Assembly: GCA_965277735.1 (NCBI GenBank)
Contig: CBDIDO010000003.1
Span: forward strand, 124,001-188,000
DNA from: RH-AL1 sp965277735
GTDB taxonomy: Bacteria > Pseudomonadota > Alphaproteobacteria > Rhizobiales > Beijerinckiaceae
DNA: 64,000 nt
Reading direction: 5' to 3'
A program made the position numbers and the translations under genes. Below, piece by piece: positions 7,806 through 16,108 of the stretch. Every line of letters begins with the position of its first letter. Within the stretch, counting starts at the first letter, position 1. The notes below the pieces were generated by a model. It did no database searches. It saw nothing but the letters and a program-made list of their open reading frames with translations, and was not told the DNA's origin.

Positions 7806-8126
7806 TCAGACGGTGTCCGGGCGGCCGATGATCTCGGTGAGCTTGACGCCGATCCGCGAGGGGTCGTCGTCCATCGCGACCAGCTCGCCGCGCGCGATGA
7901 TGCGGCCGTTGACGACGACGTCGACGGGATCGGAGATCGCATGGTCGAGCGCGACGACGGCGCCGCGTCCGAGCTTCATGAGGTCCGAGATCGGCATCGA
8001 GGCCGAACCGAGAAAGACCTGCACGGCGACGGGGATCTTCAGGATCGAATCGAGGTGTGGCCCCTTCGCGGTTTCGGCGCCGAGGGGGGCGGTGGCTACA
8101 TTATCGAGGGGCACGGTCTGGGCCAT
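7806..8126 (-). CDS. fliN: Flagellar motor switch protein FliN
   Basis: A 106-residue FliN made essentially of one SpoA (surface presentation of antigens) domain. The sequence ILKIPVAVQVFLGSASMPIS, then LMKLGRGAVVALDHAISDPV and the closing VVNGRIIARGELVAMDD..RIGVKLTEII match the family. It builds the lower C-ring as FliM-FliN3 assemblies. The ATG at 8126 lies two bases after the fliM stop. The product has no long N-terminal extension, unlike some alphaproteobacterial FliN proteins. Confidence 0.96.
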   Translation of the reverse strand: MAQTVPLDNVATAPLGAETAKGPHLDSILKIPVAVQVFLGSASMPISDLMKLGRGAVVALDHAISDPVDVVVNGRIIARGELVAMDDDPSRIGVKLTEIIGRPDTV

Positions 8127-8128
8127 TG

Positions 8129-9079
8129 TCAGGCTCTGATAAGGTCGTTGAAGGGGTGATGGCGGCCGAGGTCGCGCGCTGCCGATGGCTCGGCGACGAC
8201 GTCCTCGATGCGCAGCGAGTAGCGGCCGTCGTCCTGACCCACCTCGCCGCGGTAATAGGTTTGCCCGTCGCAGACGAGCGAGACGCGCGCGCGCGCGTCG
8301 CCCGGCAGCGCCAGCACCTGGCCGACCTTCAGGGCGGCGAGGCTCGAGAGCGGGATCGCCTTGGCGTCGAGGTAGGCGTCGAGCGTGATGCTGGCGCGGC
8401 CGAGCTCGCGCTGCAGACGGCCGCTCCACGCGGGATCGTCATCGACCGGGGTGGTTGCGCCCTCGTCACGGCGGAAGCGTTCGAGCGCCGCGGGCGGCAG
8501 CACTAGCCGCAGCGTGCCATGCTGGCCGAAAGCGCCGATGGTGACGCGCACCACCGCGACCTCGGCGACGCGCTGGCCGATGAGATCGCCGACGAGCGGG
8601 CCGTCGATCTTGGCGGCGCGCGTCGGGCCGAAGCCGAGGTCGGCCCACTCGCTCTGCACCGCGGCGGCGGCGAGCGTGACGAGGATCAGAGCGAACTGGT
8701 GGTCGATGGCGGTCGCGGGCCGCGGCGTCTCCGGCGCCGCCTCGGAGCCGTTGCCGCCGGCCAGCAGCTCGACGATCGAATGGACGAGGCGGCCGTTGAG
8801 CGTGATCAGGAGCTTGGTGCCGAGTTGCGCGCACTCGATGAGACCGGCCACCGCCTCCGCAGGATGCGAGGCGACGACATCGCGCAGCGGCTCGATCGCG
8901 GCGCCGGCCATCGCGCCCTCGATCGTCGTCGTGGTGCCGGCCATCGTCTGCAGGTTCTTGACGATCTGCGCGACGAGGCGCTCGACCGCTTCCTTGAGGC
9001 CCGGGGCGCGCTCGTGGAGGGCGCCCGTGCCCGCGCGGCCCGCCGCGCTTGCCTTGGCTTGCTGGACGAGCGGGAACAT
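8129..9079 (-). CDS. fliM: Flagellar motor switch protein FliM
   Basis: A 316-residue divergent FliM of the rhizobial type. The N-terminal CheY-P-binding peptide (LSQxEIDALL in enterics) is not recognisable. The middle domain is present (about 45-230, with VVASHPAEAVAGLIECA and LGFGPTRAAKIDG), and the C-terminal SpoA domain (about 235-310) reads DAYLDAKAIPLSSLAALKVG then LALPGDARARVSLVCDGQTY. Its start shares one base with the motA stop (TGATG). Assignment rests on the SpoA domain plus operon position between motA and fliN, since FliM in this order is poorly conserved. Confidence 0.88.
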   Translation of the reverse strand: MFPLVQQAKASAAGRAGTGALHERAPGLKEAVERLVAQIVKNLQTMAGTTTTIEGAMAGAAIEPLRDVVASHPAEAVAGLIECAQLGTKLLITLNGRLVHSIVELLAGGNGSEAAPETPRPATAIDHQFALILVTLAAAAVQSEWADLGFGPTRAAKIDGPLVGDLIGQRVAEVAVVRVTIGAFGQHGTLRLVLPPAALERFRRDEGATTPVDDDPAWSGRLQRELGRASITLDAYLDAKAIPLSSLAALKVGQVLALPGDARARVSLVCDGQTYYRGEVGQDDGRYSLRIEDVVAEPSAARDLGRHHPFNDLIRA

Positions 9080-9954
9080 CAGGCCGCCGCTGCCTCGGGC
9101 TTGCCGCCGGCCATCGTCTCGTTCTCGACCGCGTCGATCGTCGGGCGGTCGTAGGCCGAGATCGTCTTGCGACCGTGCTCGAGGGCGATCAGCGGCATGG
9201 CGCCGTTCATGAAGGCGAGCAGCGACTGCTTGATGATGATGTAGAGCCGGCAGCGCTTCTCGCGCGTCACCTTGATCTTGTGCGCCAGCGGGCCGGCGAG
9301 GCCGTAGGACATGAAGATGCCGCCGAACGTGCCGACGAGCGCCGCTCCGATCAGCTCGCCGAGCAGCTCGGGCGACTGGTCTAGCGCGCCCATCGCCTTG
9401 ATGATGCCGAGCACAGCGGCGACGATGCCGAGCGCCGGCAGGCCGTCGGAGACCGCGGTCAGCGCATGGTAGGCCTTGAGCTTGTCGCGCTTGATGGTCT
9501 CGATCTCCTCGTCCATCAAGGCTTCGATCTCGTGCGTCCGAGCGTTGCCGATGAGGATCAGCCGGACGTAGTCGCAGATGAAGGCGGTCATGTCCTTGTC
9601 GGCGAGGACTTTCGGGAATCGTTTGAAGATCTCCGATTCCTTCGGATTGTCGATCTGCTCCTCGAGCTCGTTGCGGGCGTTGCCGCGCAGCTCGCGCATC
9701 AGCACATAGAGCAGGCCGAGGAGATCGAGGTAGTCGCGCTGCTTCGGCCCCGCGCCCTTGATCGCCTCGAGGCAGGCCTTGCCGGAATCCTTGATCGTGT
9801 TCAATGGGTTGGCGACGATGAATGTGCCAAGCGCCGAGCCACCGATGATGATGAACTCGTAGGGCTGCCAGATCACGATCAGATGGCCGCCGAGCGCCGC
9901 GAAGCCGCCGAGCATGCAGCCCATCGCGATGACAATACCGACAAGGAAGCTCAA
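9079..9954 (-). CDS. motA: Flagellar motor stator protein MotA
   Basis: A 291-residue MotA with four membrane helices: LSFLVGIVIAMGCMLGGF, the following YEFIIIGGSALGTFIVANP, and the late pair DGLPALGIVAAVLGIIKAMG and LLGELIGAALVGTFGGIFM, where the conserved proline and small residues line the proton path. The large cytoplasmic loop (about 75-160) contains the charged rotor-facing segment with RELRGNARNELEEQ. I choose TTG at 9954 because AAGGAG lies seven bases upstream; a GTG at 9975 would lie upstream of that site. It should pair with MotB, which is not in the window. It is the first gene of the switch operon. Confidence 0.95.
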   Translation of the reverse strand: MSFLVGIVIAMGCMLGGFAALGGHLIVIWQPYEFIIIGGSALGTFIVANPLNTIKDSGKACLEAIKGAGPKQRDYLDLLGLLYVLMRELRGNARNELEEQIDNPKESEIFKRFPKVLADKDMTAFICDYVRLILIGNARTHEIEALMDEEIETIKRDKLKAYHALTAVSDGLPALGIVAAVLGIIKAMGALDQSPELLGELIGAALVGTFGGIFMSYGLAGPLAHKIKVTREKRCRLYIIIKQSLLAFMNGAMPLIALEHGRKTISAYDRPTIDAVENETMAGGKPEAAAA

Positions 9955-9961
9955 GACGTGT

Positions 9962-9967
9962 CTCCTT
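9962..9967 (-). promoter_or_regulatory. Ribosome-binding site deciding a TTG start (motA)
   Basis: AAGGAG reads on the minus strand from 9967 to 9962, seven bases before TTG 9954. It favours the TTG start over the in-frame GTG at 9975, which lies upstream of this site. Confidence 0.7.
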
Positions 9968-10013
9968 CGATCCACGTTGACTTGAACAGAGCTGCCTTGT
10001 CCGAGGCTGTCGG

Positions 10014-10403
10014 CTATTCCTGCTTGATTTCGAAGGTCGCACGCTTGCGGTGGCCCGAGGACCTGCCGGAATGCCTGTGCGAGACCGTATGGCTGCGACC
10101 ATGGCCACGGCTACGGGCGCGCGAGGCGTGGCGGCCGCCGCGCGAGGCCTTGGCCGGCGCGCTCGCCGCGGCTTGCTCGCTCGAATCCTTGACGTCGCCC
10201 GGCTTCACCGGCTCGACGCTCTTCACCTTCGAGGTCGGGCCGAACTTGGCGAGGCACTGGTTGTAGGCGTCAGCAGCCTGGATCTTCTCGCACTCCTCGA
10301 TCCGCGCCTGCGCGCGGGCCGCCGCGCCGGAGAGGGCGACGCCGGCCAGGCACAAAGCGAGCACCGCGGCGGTGCGGCAGGGGGACAATGGCACGTTGCT
10401 CAT
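10014..10403 (-). CDS. Secreted hypothetical protein with His/Arg-rich tail
   Basis: A 129-residue protein of unknown function. A clear signal peptide (CRTAAVLALCLAGVALSG, predicted cleavage after ARA near residue 30) precedes a short conserved part, EECEKIQAADAYNQCLAKFGP, with two cysteines that could form a disulphide, and then a low-complexity tail rich in Ser, Arg and His (SRGHGRSHTVSHRHSGR) that is strongly basic. The first half resembles small periplasmic proteins with a CxxxxxxDxYNxCL-type motif that I have seen as hypotheticals in Hyphomicrobiales. It overlaps the pheT stop by ATGA, so it is read from the pheT transcript, upstream of motA. The tail could bind metal or nucleic acid; this is speculation. 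Confidence 0.75.
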   Translation of the reverse strand: MSNVPLSPCRTAAVLALCLAGVALSGAAARAQARIEECEKIQAADAYNQCLAKFGPTSKVKSVEPVKPGDVKDSSEQAAASAPAKASRGGRHASRARSRGHGRSHTVSHRHSGRSSGHRKRATFEIKQE

Positions 10404-12838
10404 CCTCTCAGGACCGCGCCGGTCTTGCGGCCGGCATCGGCGACGATCTTCTGGGCGACGGCGTCGATCTCGGCATCCGTCAGCGTCTTCTCGCGCGGCT
10501 GCAGCGTGGCGGTCACGCCGACAGACTTCTTGCCGTCTGGCACGCCGGGCCCGGTGTAGACGTCGAAGACGACGACATCGCCGATCAGCGCTTTGTCGGC
10601 GCCGGCCACGGCCTTCACCAGCTCGCCGGCCTCGACGCTAGTGTCGACGATGAAGGCGAAGTCGCGAGCGAGCGGCATGAAGTCCGGCAGGTCGAGACGC
10701 GGCTTGGCCTTGGTGGGCTTGGATTTCGGCGCGGGTATGTCGTCGAGGATCAGCTCGAACCCGACCATCGGCCCATCGACGTCGAGTGCCGCGAGCACGC
10801 GCGGATGCAGCTCGCCGAACTGGCCGATGGCGTTTTTCGGGCCGAAGCGAAGCACCCCGGAGCGGCCGGGATGGAACGCCGCCGAGGCACCGGCCACTAC
10901 CTGCAGGCCGCCCGTCGGAACGCCGAGGGCGGCGAGGATCGCGAGCGCATCGGCCTTGGCATCGAAGACGTCGACTTTGCCCGCGGTGCCGGACCAGTGG
11001 CGTCCGGGCCCTGTCGGACGCGCGGTCCCGCCGCGCACTGCGCTGGCCGCGACGCGCTGGTCGGTCTCGCCCATGCCGCGAAACACCTGGCCGACCTCGA
11101 ACAGCGCGAGGTCGCTGTGGCCCCGCGCGGCGTTGCGCCCCAGCGCGGCGACGAGGCCGGGCAGCAGGCTCGGCCGCATGTGCGAGAGATCGCTGGCGAT
11201 CGGGTTGGCCAGCGGCAGAGCTGCGCGGCCCTCGCCGAACAACTGCGCCTGACGCTCGGAGACGAACGACCAGGTCACCGCCTCGATGAGCCCGCTGGCG
11301 GCTAGCGCGCGCTTGGCCTGCCGGGTCCGCCGCTGCAGCGGCGTCAGGATCGCCGTGGCGATCGAGTCCAACGCCGGCGGCAGGGGGCGCGGCGCGACAC
11401 GCTCGAGGCCGGCGATGCGCACGACCTCCTCGACGAGGTCGGCCTTGCCTTCGATGTCGGGACGCCACGACGGCACCTTGACGGCGAGCGTGTCAGCATT
11501 GCTGGCCGAGCGCGCCAGGGTGAAGCCGAGCGCCTCGAGATTGCGCGCGATCTCCTCCGGCGTGAGCTCGAGCCCGGTGAGACGCTGCACCTCGCTTTCG
11601 GGGAAAGAGATGCGCGTGTCGGGCTCCGGCACCGCGCCAGCGAGCGTCATCGCCGAGGCTGTGCCGCCGCAGAGGTCGAGAACGAGCTTCGTCGCCAGAT
11701 CGAGGCCGGGCACGCAGAAGGCGGGGTCGATGCCGCGCTCGAAGCGGTAGCGGGCGTCGGAGACGATACCGAGCTTGCGTCCCGTCGCGGCGACGCTCGA
11801 CGGGCTCCAGAGCGCGGATTCGATTAGGACGTCTTTTGTCGCCTCGTCGCAGCCCGTCGCCTCGCCGCCCATGATCCCCGCGATCGAGACCGGGCCGCTG
11901 TCGTCGGCGATCACGACCATCGTCTCGTCGAGCTTGTAGGTCTTGCCGTCGAGCGCGACGAGGGTCTCGCCGGCGCGCCCGCGCCGCACGACGAGCGCGC
12001 CCTTCACCTTGGCCGCATCGAAGACATGTAGCGGCCGCGCGCGGTCAAAGGACAGGAGATTGGTGACGTCGACGAGCGCGTTGATCGGACGCAGGCCGAT
12101 CGCGCGCAGGCGCGTCTGCAGCCAGCCCGGGGACGGCCCGTTGCGCACGCCGGACACGCGGCGCAGCGCGAAGGCGGGGGCCAAGGCGGGGTCGTCGAGA
12201 TCGATGAGCACCCGCGCCTGGCAGGGGACGCCCCCCTCGATCGGCGCGACGGCCGGCGTCTTCACGCGGCCGAGGCCGGCGGCGGCGAGATCGCGGGCGA
12301 TGCCGGCCACGCCCATCGCGTCGGGGCGGTTCGGCGTCAGGTTGATCTCGATCACCGGATCGTCGAGGCCGGCGTAGAGGGCGTAGGGCACGCCGATCGG
12401 CGCATCCGCGGGCAGGTCGAGGATGCCGTCATGATCCTCGGACAGCTCAAGCTCGGCGCCGGAGCACAGCATGCCGTTCGATTCGACACCGCGGATGACG
12501 CCCGCCGCCAGGGTGATTCCCTTGCCCGGGATGAATGTGCCGACCGGCGAAAACACCGAGCGCATGCCGGTGCGCGCGTTGGGGGCGCCGCATACGACCT
12601 GGACCGGCGCGCCGGACCCGGCATCGACCGAGCAGACGCGCAGGCGATCGGCGTTCGGGTGCGGTTTCGCCTCGATGACCGAGGCGACGACGAAGCCGGC
12701 GAGTGCCGCGGCGGGGTCCGTGACATGCTCGACCTCGAGGCCGATCCGGGTCAGGGTATCGACGATCGTCTGCAGGTCCGCACCCGCGTCGGCCGGCGTG
12801 TCGAGGTGGTCTTTGAGCCAGGAAAGCGTGAATTTCAT
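10400..12838 (-). CDS. pheT: Phenylalanine--tRNA ligase beta subunit
   Basis: An 812-residue PheT, the editing and tRNA-recognition subunit of the alpha2-beta2 enzyme that charges tRNA-Phe. It begins MKFTLSWLKDHLDTPADAG; residues about 40-150 are the OB-fold tRNA-binding (B2) domain, followed by the B1/B5 regions and the B3/B4 editing module (INALVDVTNLLSFDRARPLHVFD and the GIMGGEATGCDEATKDVLIE loop), a B6/B7 catalytic-like core (EAVTWSFVSERQAQLF) and the C-terminal FDX-ACB anticodon domain (LPDFMPLARDFAFIVD ... FDVYTGPGVPDGKKSVGVT). Normally pheS lies immediately upstream in the same operon; here the upstream gene is cdd on the opposite strand, so pheS must be elsewhere. No convincing Shine-Dalgarno precedes the ATG at 12838. 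Confidence 0.97.
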   Translation of the reverse strand: MKFTLSWLKDHLDTPADAGADLQTIVDTLTRIGLEVEHVTDPAAALAGFVVASVIEAKPHPNADRLRVCSVDAGSGAPVQVVCGAPNARTGMRSVFSPVGTFIPGKGITLAAGVIRGVESNGMLCSGAELELSEDHDGILDLPADAPIGVPYALYAGLDDPVIEINLTPNRPDAMGVAGIARDLAAAGLGRVKTPAVAPIEGGVPCQARVLIDLDDPALAPAFALRRVSGVRNGPSPGWLQTRLRAIGLRPINALVDVTNLLSFDRARPLHVFDAAKVKGALVVRRGRAGETLVALDGKTYKLDETMVVIADDSGPVSIAGIMGGEATGCDEATKDVLIESALWSPSSVAATGRKLGIVSDARYRFERGIDPAFCVPGLDLATKLVLDLCGGTASAMTLAGAVPEPDTRISFPESEVQRLTGLELTPEEIARNLEALGFTLARSASNADTLAVKVPSWRPDIEGKADLVEEVVRIAGLERVAPRPLPPALDSIATAILTPLQRRTRQAKRALAASGLIEAVTWSFVSERQAQLFGEGRAALPLANPIASDLSHMRPSLLPGLVAALGRNAARGHSDLALFEVGQVFRGMGETDQRVAASAVRGGTARPTGPGRHWSGTAGKVDVFDAKADALAILAALGVPTGGLQVVAGASAAFHPGRSGVLRFGPKNAIGQFGELHPRVLAALDVDGPMVGFELILDDIPAPKSKPTKAKPRLDLPDFMPLARDFAFIVDTSVEAGELVKAVAGADKALIGDVVVFDVYTGPGVPDGKKSVGVTATLQPREKTLTDAEIDAVAQKIVADAGRKTGAVLRG

Positions 12839-12937
12839 GAACGGGCGAGCGTGGCGACCGCGCGACGCGGTCTCGGTCGGAGAGGCGGCTCTTCTAGGCA
12901 CATTGCGCGTGATTGGCCAGCGTGGGGAGCGCTTCGC

Positions 12938-13327
12938 GTGAGCGACGACCTGCTCGTTGCCGCACGCGCCGCCAAGGCAAATGCCTACGCGCCATACTCG
13001 CGCTTCGCGGTCGGTGCCGCGGTGCGGGCGGCGAGCGGGGCGATCTTTGCCGGCGCCAACGTCGAGAACGCCGCCTATCCCGTCGGGACCTGCGCCGAAG
13101 CCGGTGCCATCGCGGCGATGGTGACGGCGGGCGAGCGCATCATCGTCGAGGCGCTCGTCGTCGGCGACGGCGCGGCGCTCGTCTCGCCCTGCGGCGCCTG
13201 CCGCCAGCGCCTGCGCGAGCTCGCCGGCCCAACGACGCCGGTCCACATCGCGGGTCCCGACGGCATCCGCGCCACGATGACGATCGAGGACTTGTTGCCG
13301 GCCGCGTTCGGTCCGGATAATCTCTAG
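12938..13327 (+). CDS. cdd: Cytidine deaminase
   Basis: A 129-residue, homotetrameric-type cytidine deaminase that converts (deoxy)cytidine to (deoxy)uridine in pyrimidine salvage. The zinc site is complete: C52-A-E54 (catalytic Glu) in YPVGTCAEAGAI, and C85-G-A-C88 in LVSPCGACRQ. The substrate-binding segment AYAPYSRFAVGAAV and the NVEN motif (41-44) are present. I use the GTG at 12938, preceded by GGGGAGCG; no ATG exists nearby in frame. It is divergent from pheT with about 100 bp between them and is followed by an AT-rich gap. Confidence 0.95.
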   Translation: MSDDLLVAARAAKANAYAPYSRFAVGAAVRAASGAIFAGANVENAAYPVGTCAEAGAIAAMVTAGERIIVEALVVGDGAALVSPCGACRQRLRELAGPTTPVHIAGPDGIRATMTIEDLLPAAFGPDNL

Positions 13328-13377
13328 TGTTATTGTTTTTATAAAGAAATGATGCAAGTATTAGTCTTACGTTACGT

Positions 13378-13389
13378 CATCACGTGATG
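13378..13389. promoter_or_regulatory. Palindrome CATCACGTGATG in AT-rich intergenic region
   Basis: The 139-bp gap between cdd and the GAF-PAS-GGDEF-EAL gene (13328-13466) is markedly richer in A and T than its surroundings. In its middle lies the perfect 12-bp palindrome CATCACGTGATG, about 78 bp before the next ATG. The symmetry suits a dimeric activator or repressor site, but I cannot name the factor. A TTTTGATAAACAAG tract downstream could be a promoter core. Confidence 0.35.
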
Positions 13390-13466
13390 TATTATCTGAT
13401 CGTGCGCACCCAATGTTAAGATTTGTTTTGATAAACAAGCGTTGGTTGCCTCACGGACGTGCGTGA

Positions 13467-15650
13467 ATGACGTTGGGTGAAGACGGTGACATCTTGGAAC
13501 GTCAACGAGCCGCGCTCGCGGAGCGTGTCCTCGCGGAAGGCAGCGTGCGCACCTCGGCCCTGAACCGGGTCGTCGCGCTGGCGACGCGCCTGTTCGACAT
13601 GCCAAGCGCCGCCGTCACGATCATCGGCAGCGAAGACCTCCGCTTCGAGGCCTCGGTCGGTCTCCAGTTGGAATCGATCCCACGCGATGAGGCGTTCGGC
13701 GCCCGGGTGATTCTGTCCGACGACGTGCTCGTCGTGCCGGACGCCCGATCCGACGACCGGTTTCGCCATTTCCGCTCGGTTCGTGAGGAGCGCATCGTCT
13801 TCTATGCCGGGGCGCCCTTGCGGTCGTCGAACGGTCTGCGGATCGGCGCCTTCTGCCTGATCGACACGAAGCCGCGGCGTCTGCTTTCGAACCTCGAAAC
13901 GCAGATCCTCAAGGATTGCGCCGATCTCGCCATGAGCGAGATCGAAAACCGCCGCGCGCGTGTGCTGAACGGCATCCTGCAAGGGATCGCGCAATCGGTC
14001 GGAGCGGCGCTGATCTGCACCGATGCGACCGGGACGATCGTCTATCACAACCCGGCGACCGAATGCCTGCTCGGCTACGAGCCGGACGAGCTCATCGGCA
14101 AGAACGTTGCTGCAGTTGTGCCGGCGCGGTTCGTTGCCGCGCACCGCACCGGCGTGGCACGCATCGGCGCCGGCGCGCCGTCGAAGCTTTCGGGCAAGCT
14201 GTTCGAGAGCGCCGCGATCCGCAAGGACGGGGTCGAGGTCCCGGTCGATCTCTCGCTTGCCGTCTGGCAGTCGGAGAGCGGATTGAGGTTCAGCGCGACG
14301 ATGCGCGACATCACCGAGCGCAAGCAGCGCGAGGAGAGCCTGAGCCGGCTGGCCTTCTACGATCCGCTGACCGGTCTCGCCCGGTCCTCCGGCTTCACCC
14401 GCAAGCTCACCTCGCATTTGGAAGCGGACGGCAGCGCCACCATCCTGCTCGCCGAGATCGATGGGCTCCAGAGCATCAACGACGGGCTCGGCTACCCCGT
14501 TGGCGACGCGCTGATCCAGGCGATCGCGATCCGCCTCGTCGGCATCATCCCGCATGGCTCGAAGCTCGCGCGCTGGAGCGGACGGACGTTTGCGATCATG
14601 CTTCCGGGTCGCGATCCGATCCGAGCGCGCGAATGCGCCGGCGATCTCGAGATCGCACTGGCCGAGCCTTTCGAGGTCGACACGCACACGCTCGTCATCG
14701 GCCCCTCGATCGGCGCGGCGATGGCACCCGACCATGCTTCCGCAGCCGAGGACCTCGTGGCGGCGGCCGAACTGGCGCTGCAGGCCGCCAAGGGCAGCCA
14801 GGGCCAGCGCTTCCGGCTCTTCGAGCGCTCGATGCAGACGGCGAGCGCCGCGCGCCGCGCGATGCGCGACGAGGTCCGCCAGGCGCTCGACGCTGAGGAG
14901 TTCGAGCTCTTCTACCAGCCGCAGATCTCGCTTTTGACAGGCGCGATGATCGGCGCCGAGGCGCTGATGCGCTGGCGCCATCCGACGCGGGGACTGCTGA
15001 CGCCCGGCACGTTCATTCCCGCGATGGACGACAGCACGCTCGCCCTTCACGCCGGCTGGTGGACCCTCGACCAAGCCTGCCGGCAGATCGCGCAATGGCG
15101 CGCCGAGCGGCGACCGCCGCTGCGCGTCAGCGTCAACCTCTTCGGCGCCCAGCTGCGCTACGGCGGCTTGCGGACGGTCGTCGCCGACCTCATCGAGACT
15201 TATGCGATCGCGCCGGGCGAGCTGGAGCTTGAGGTGCGCGAGACGATCGCCAACCAGGAGGACGACAATGTGGTCGCCCTGCTGCGTGACCTGCGCGACC
15301 TCGGCGTCGGCATCGCGCTCGACGATTTCGGTACCGGCTACGCCTCCCTGAGCACGCTGAAGCGCCTGCCGGTCTCGACCATCAAGATCGACGTCGGCTT
15401 CGTGCACGGTCTCACCGCGCGCGACGCCCATGATCGCGCGATCGTCGGCGCGATCCTCGGCGTCGGGTTCGATCTCGGGCTCGACATCGTCGCCGAGGGA
15501 ATCGAGACGCTGGCGCAGGCGGCCGAGCTGACGCGCATGGGCTGCCCGAGCGGCCAGGGCTATCTCTACGGACGCCCCGGCGTGGCCTCGCAGCTGTTCG
15601 CGCAACGGTCGTGGCTCATGCCGCAACGAGCGTCCGCCGCGGGAGAATGA
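13467..15650 (+). CDS. GAF-PAS-GGDEF(degenerate)-EAL cyclic di-GMP phosphodiesterase
   Basis: A 727-residue signalling protein with no membrane helix. Domains: GAF about 25-165 (EASVGLQLESIPRDEAFGA, then VLVVPDARSDDRF and FYAGAPLRSSNGLRIGAFCL); PAS about 170-285 (ALICTDATGTIVYHNPATEC, then RDITERKQREE); GGDEF about 295-450 in which the signature is replaced by W-S-G-R-T-F (370-375), so no cyclase activity is expected; EAL about 470-710 with E498-A-L, EVRET near 589-593, DDFGTGYASL 619-628, K640 and AEGIET near 677-682, so phosphodiesterase residues appear intact. The degenerate GGDEF may act as a GTP-sensing regulatory domain, as in CC3396-type proteins (inference). The GAF domain resembles cytosolic redox or small-molecule sensors. 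It is transcribed alone from an AT-rich promoter region. Confidence 0.93.
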   Translation: MTLGEDGDILERQRAALAERVLAEGSVRTSALNRVVALATRLFDMPSAAVTIIGSEDLRFEASVGLQLESIPRDEAFGARVILSDDVLVVPDARSDDRFRHFRSVREERIVFYAGAPLRSSNGLRIGAFCLIDTKPRRLLSNLETQILKDCADLAMSEIENRRARVLNGILQGIAQSVGAALICTDATGTIVYHNPATECLLGYEPDELIGKNVAAVVPARFVAAHRTGVARIGAGAPSKLSGKLFESAAIRKDGVEVPVDLSLAVWQSESGLRFSATMRDITERKQREESLSRLAFYDPLTGLARSSGFTRKLTSHLEADGSATILLAEIDGLQSINDGLGYPVGDALIQAIAIRLVGIIPHGSKLARWSGRTFAIMLPGRDPIRARECAGDLEIALAEPFEVDTHTLVIGPSIGAAMAPDHASAAEDLVAAAELALQAAKGSQGQRFRLFERSMQTASAARRAMRDEVRQALDAEEFELFYQPQISLLTGAMIGAEALMRWRHPTRGLLTPGTFIPAMDDSTLALHAGWWTLDQACRQIAQWRAERRPPLRVSVNLFGAQLRYGGLRTVVADLIETYAIAPGELELEVRETIANQEDDNVVALLRDLRDLGVGIALDDFGTGYASLSTLKRLPVSTIKIDVGFVHGLTARDAHDRAIVGAILGVGFDLGLDIVAEGIETLAQAAELTRMGCPSGQGYLYGRPGVASQLFAQRSWLMPQRASAAGE

Positions 15651-15767
15651 ACCGACGCGATCGCATTTCGCGACTTTCCCGTAGCCTTCGCAAAATAGCG
15701 GCGCTAAAGCAGGCTGGTGAACAGGCCGAATTTCTTCGTATTCGAGAATAATTCTAAAGGAGTGGTC

Positions 15768-16019
15768 TTGGCGCTTCCGTTCGAAGCGCACACCATCCAA
15801 GTGATTGTCACCCGAAAAGGTTTTTTGAATTATTTTAAACTACACGATGTTGAGCCCGACGACTTGAAGGCCTGGGCGAGGCGCAACGTCGCATCGCTGA
15901 GCCAGATCGCCTGGTTCGCCTACGACCAGGGCCGCTACCGCGAACGCACCGTCGCCACCAACCTCGTGCGCCAGGTCGATATCGACATCGACAAATACGT
16001 CGGCTGGGCCTTCGTATAG
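15768..16019 (+). CDS. Small hypothetical protein
   Basis: An 83-residue soluble protein that I do not recognise (FEAHTIQVIVTRKGFLNYFKL, then DLKAWARRNVASLSQIAWFAYDQGRYRER and a C-terminal VRQVDIDIDKYVGWAFV). I place the start at TTG 15768, with AAAGGAG five bases upstream; an in-frame GTG at 15717 would add 17 residues but has no ribosome-binding site. The 5' part is unusually rich in A and T compared with the second half. A strong hairpin terminator follows nine bases after the stop. It lies downstream of the EAL gene but with its own leader of over 100 bp. Confidence 0.65.
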   Translation: MALPFEAHTIQVIVTRKGFLNYFKLHDVEPDDLKAWARRNVASLSQIAWFAYDQGRYRERTVATNLVRQVDIDIDKYVGWAFV

Positions 16020-16027
16020 GCGTGCAG

Positions 16028-16057
16028 CCGCGAGCCTTGGCGGACCAAGGCTCGCGG
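16028..16057 (+). terminator. Stem-loop terminator, 13-bp stem
   Basis: Arm CCGCGAGCCTTGG (16028-16040), loop CGGA, arm CCAAGGCTCGCGG (16045-16057) form a perfect stem nine bases after the stop at 16019. No long T-run follows on the plus strand (TTGAAGG), so termination may be weak or factor-assisted. Confidence 0.6.
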
Positions 16058-16108
16058 TTGAAGGCGCGGATGGGGCAGCCTCGCCGAGGCCGCGAGCGAA
16101 TTACGCGG

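Noticed and set aside
13416..15800. 794-codon minus-strand frame opposite the GAF-PAS-GGDEF-EAL gene
   Set aside because: Antisense shadow of a gene with four recognisable domains; no motif, charged repetitive composition.
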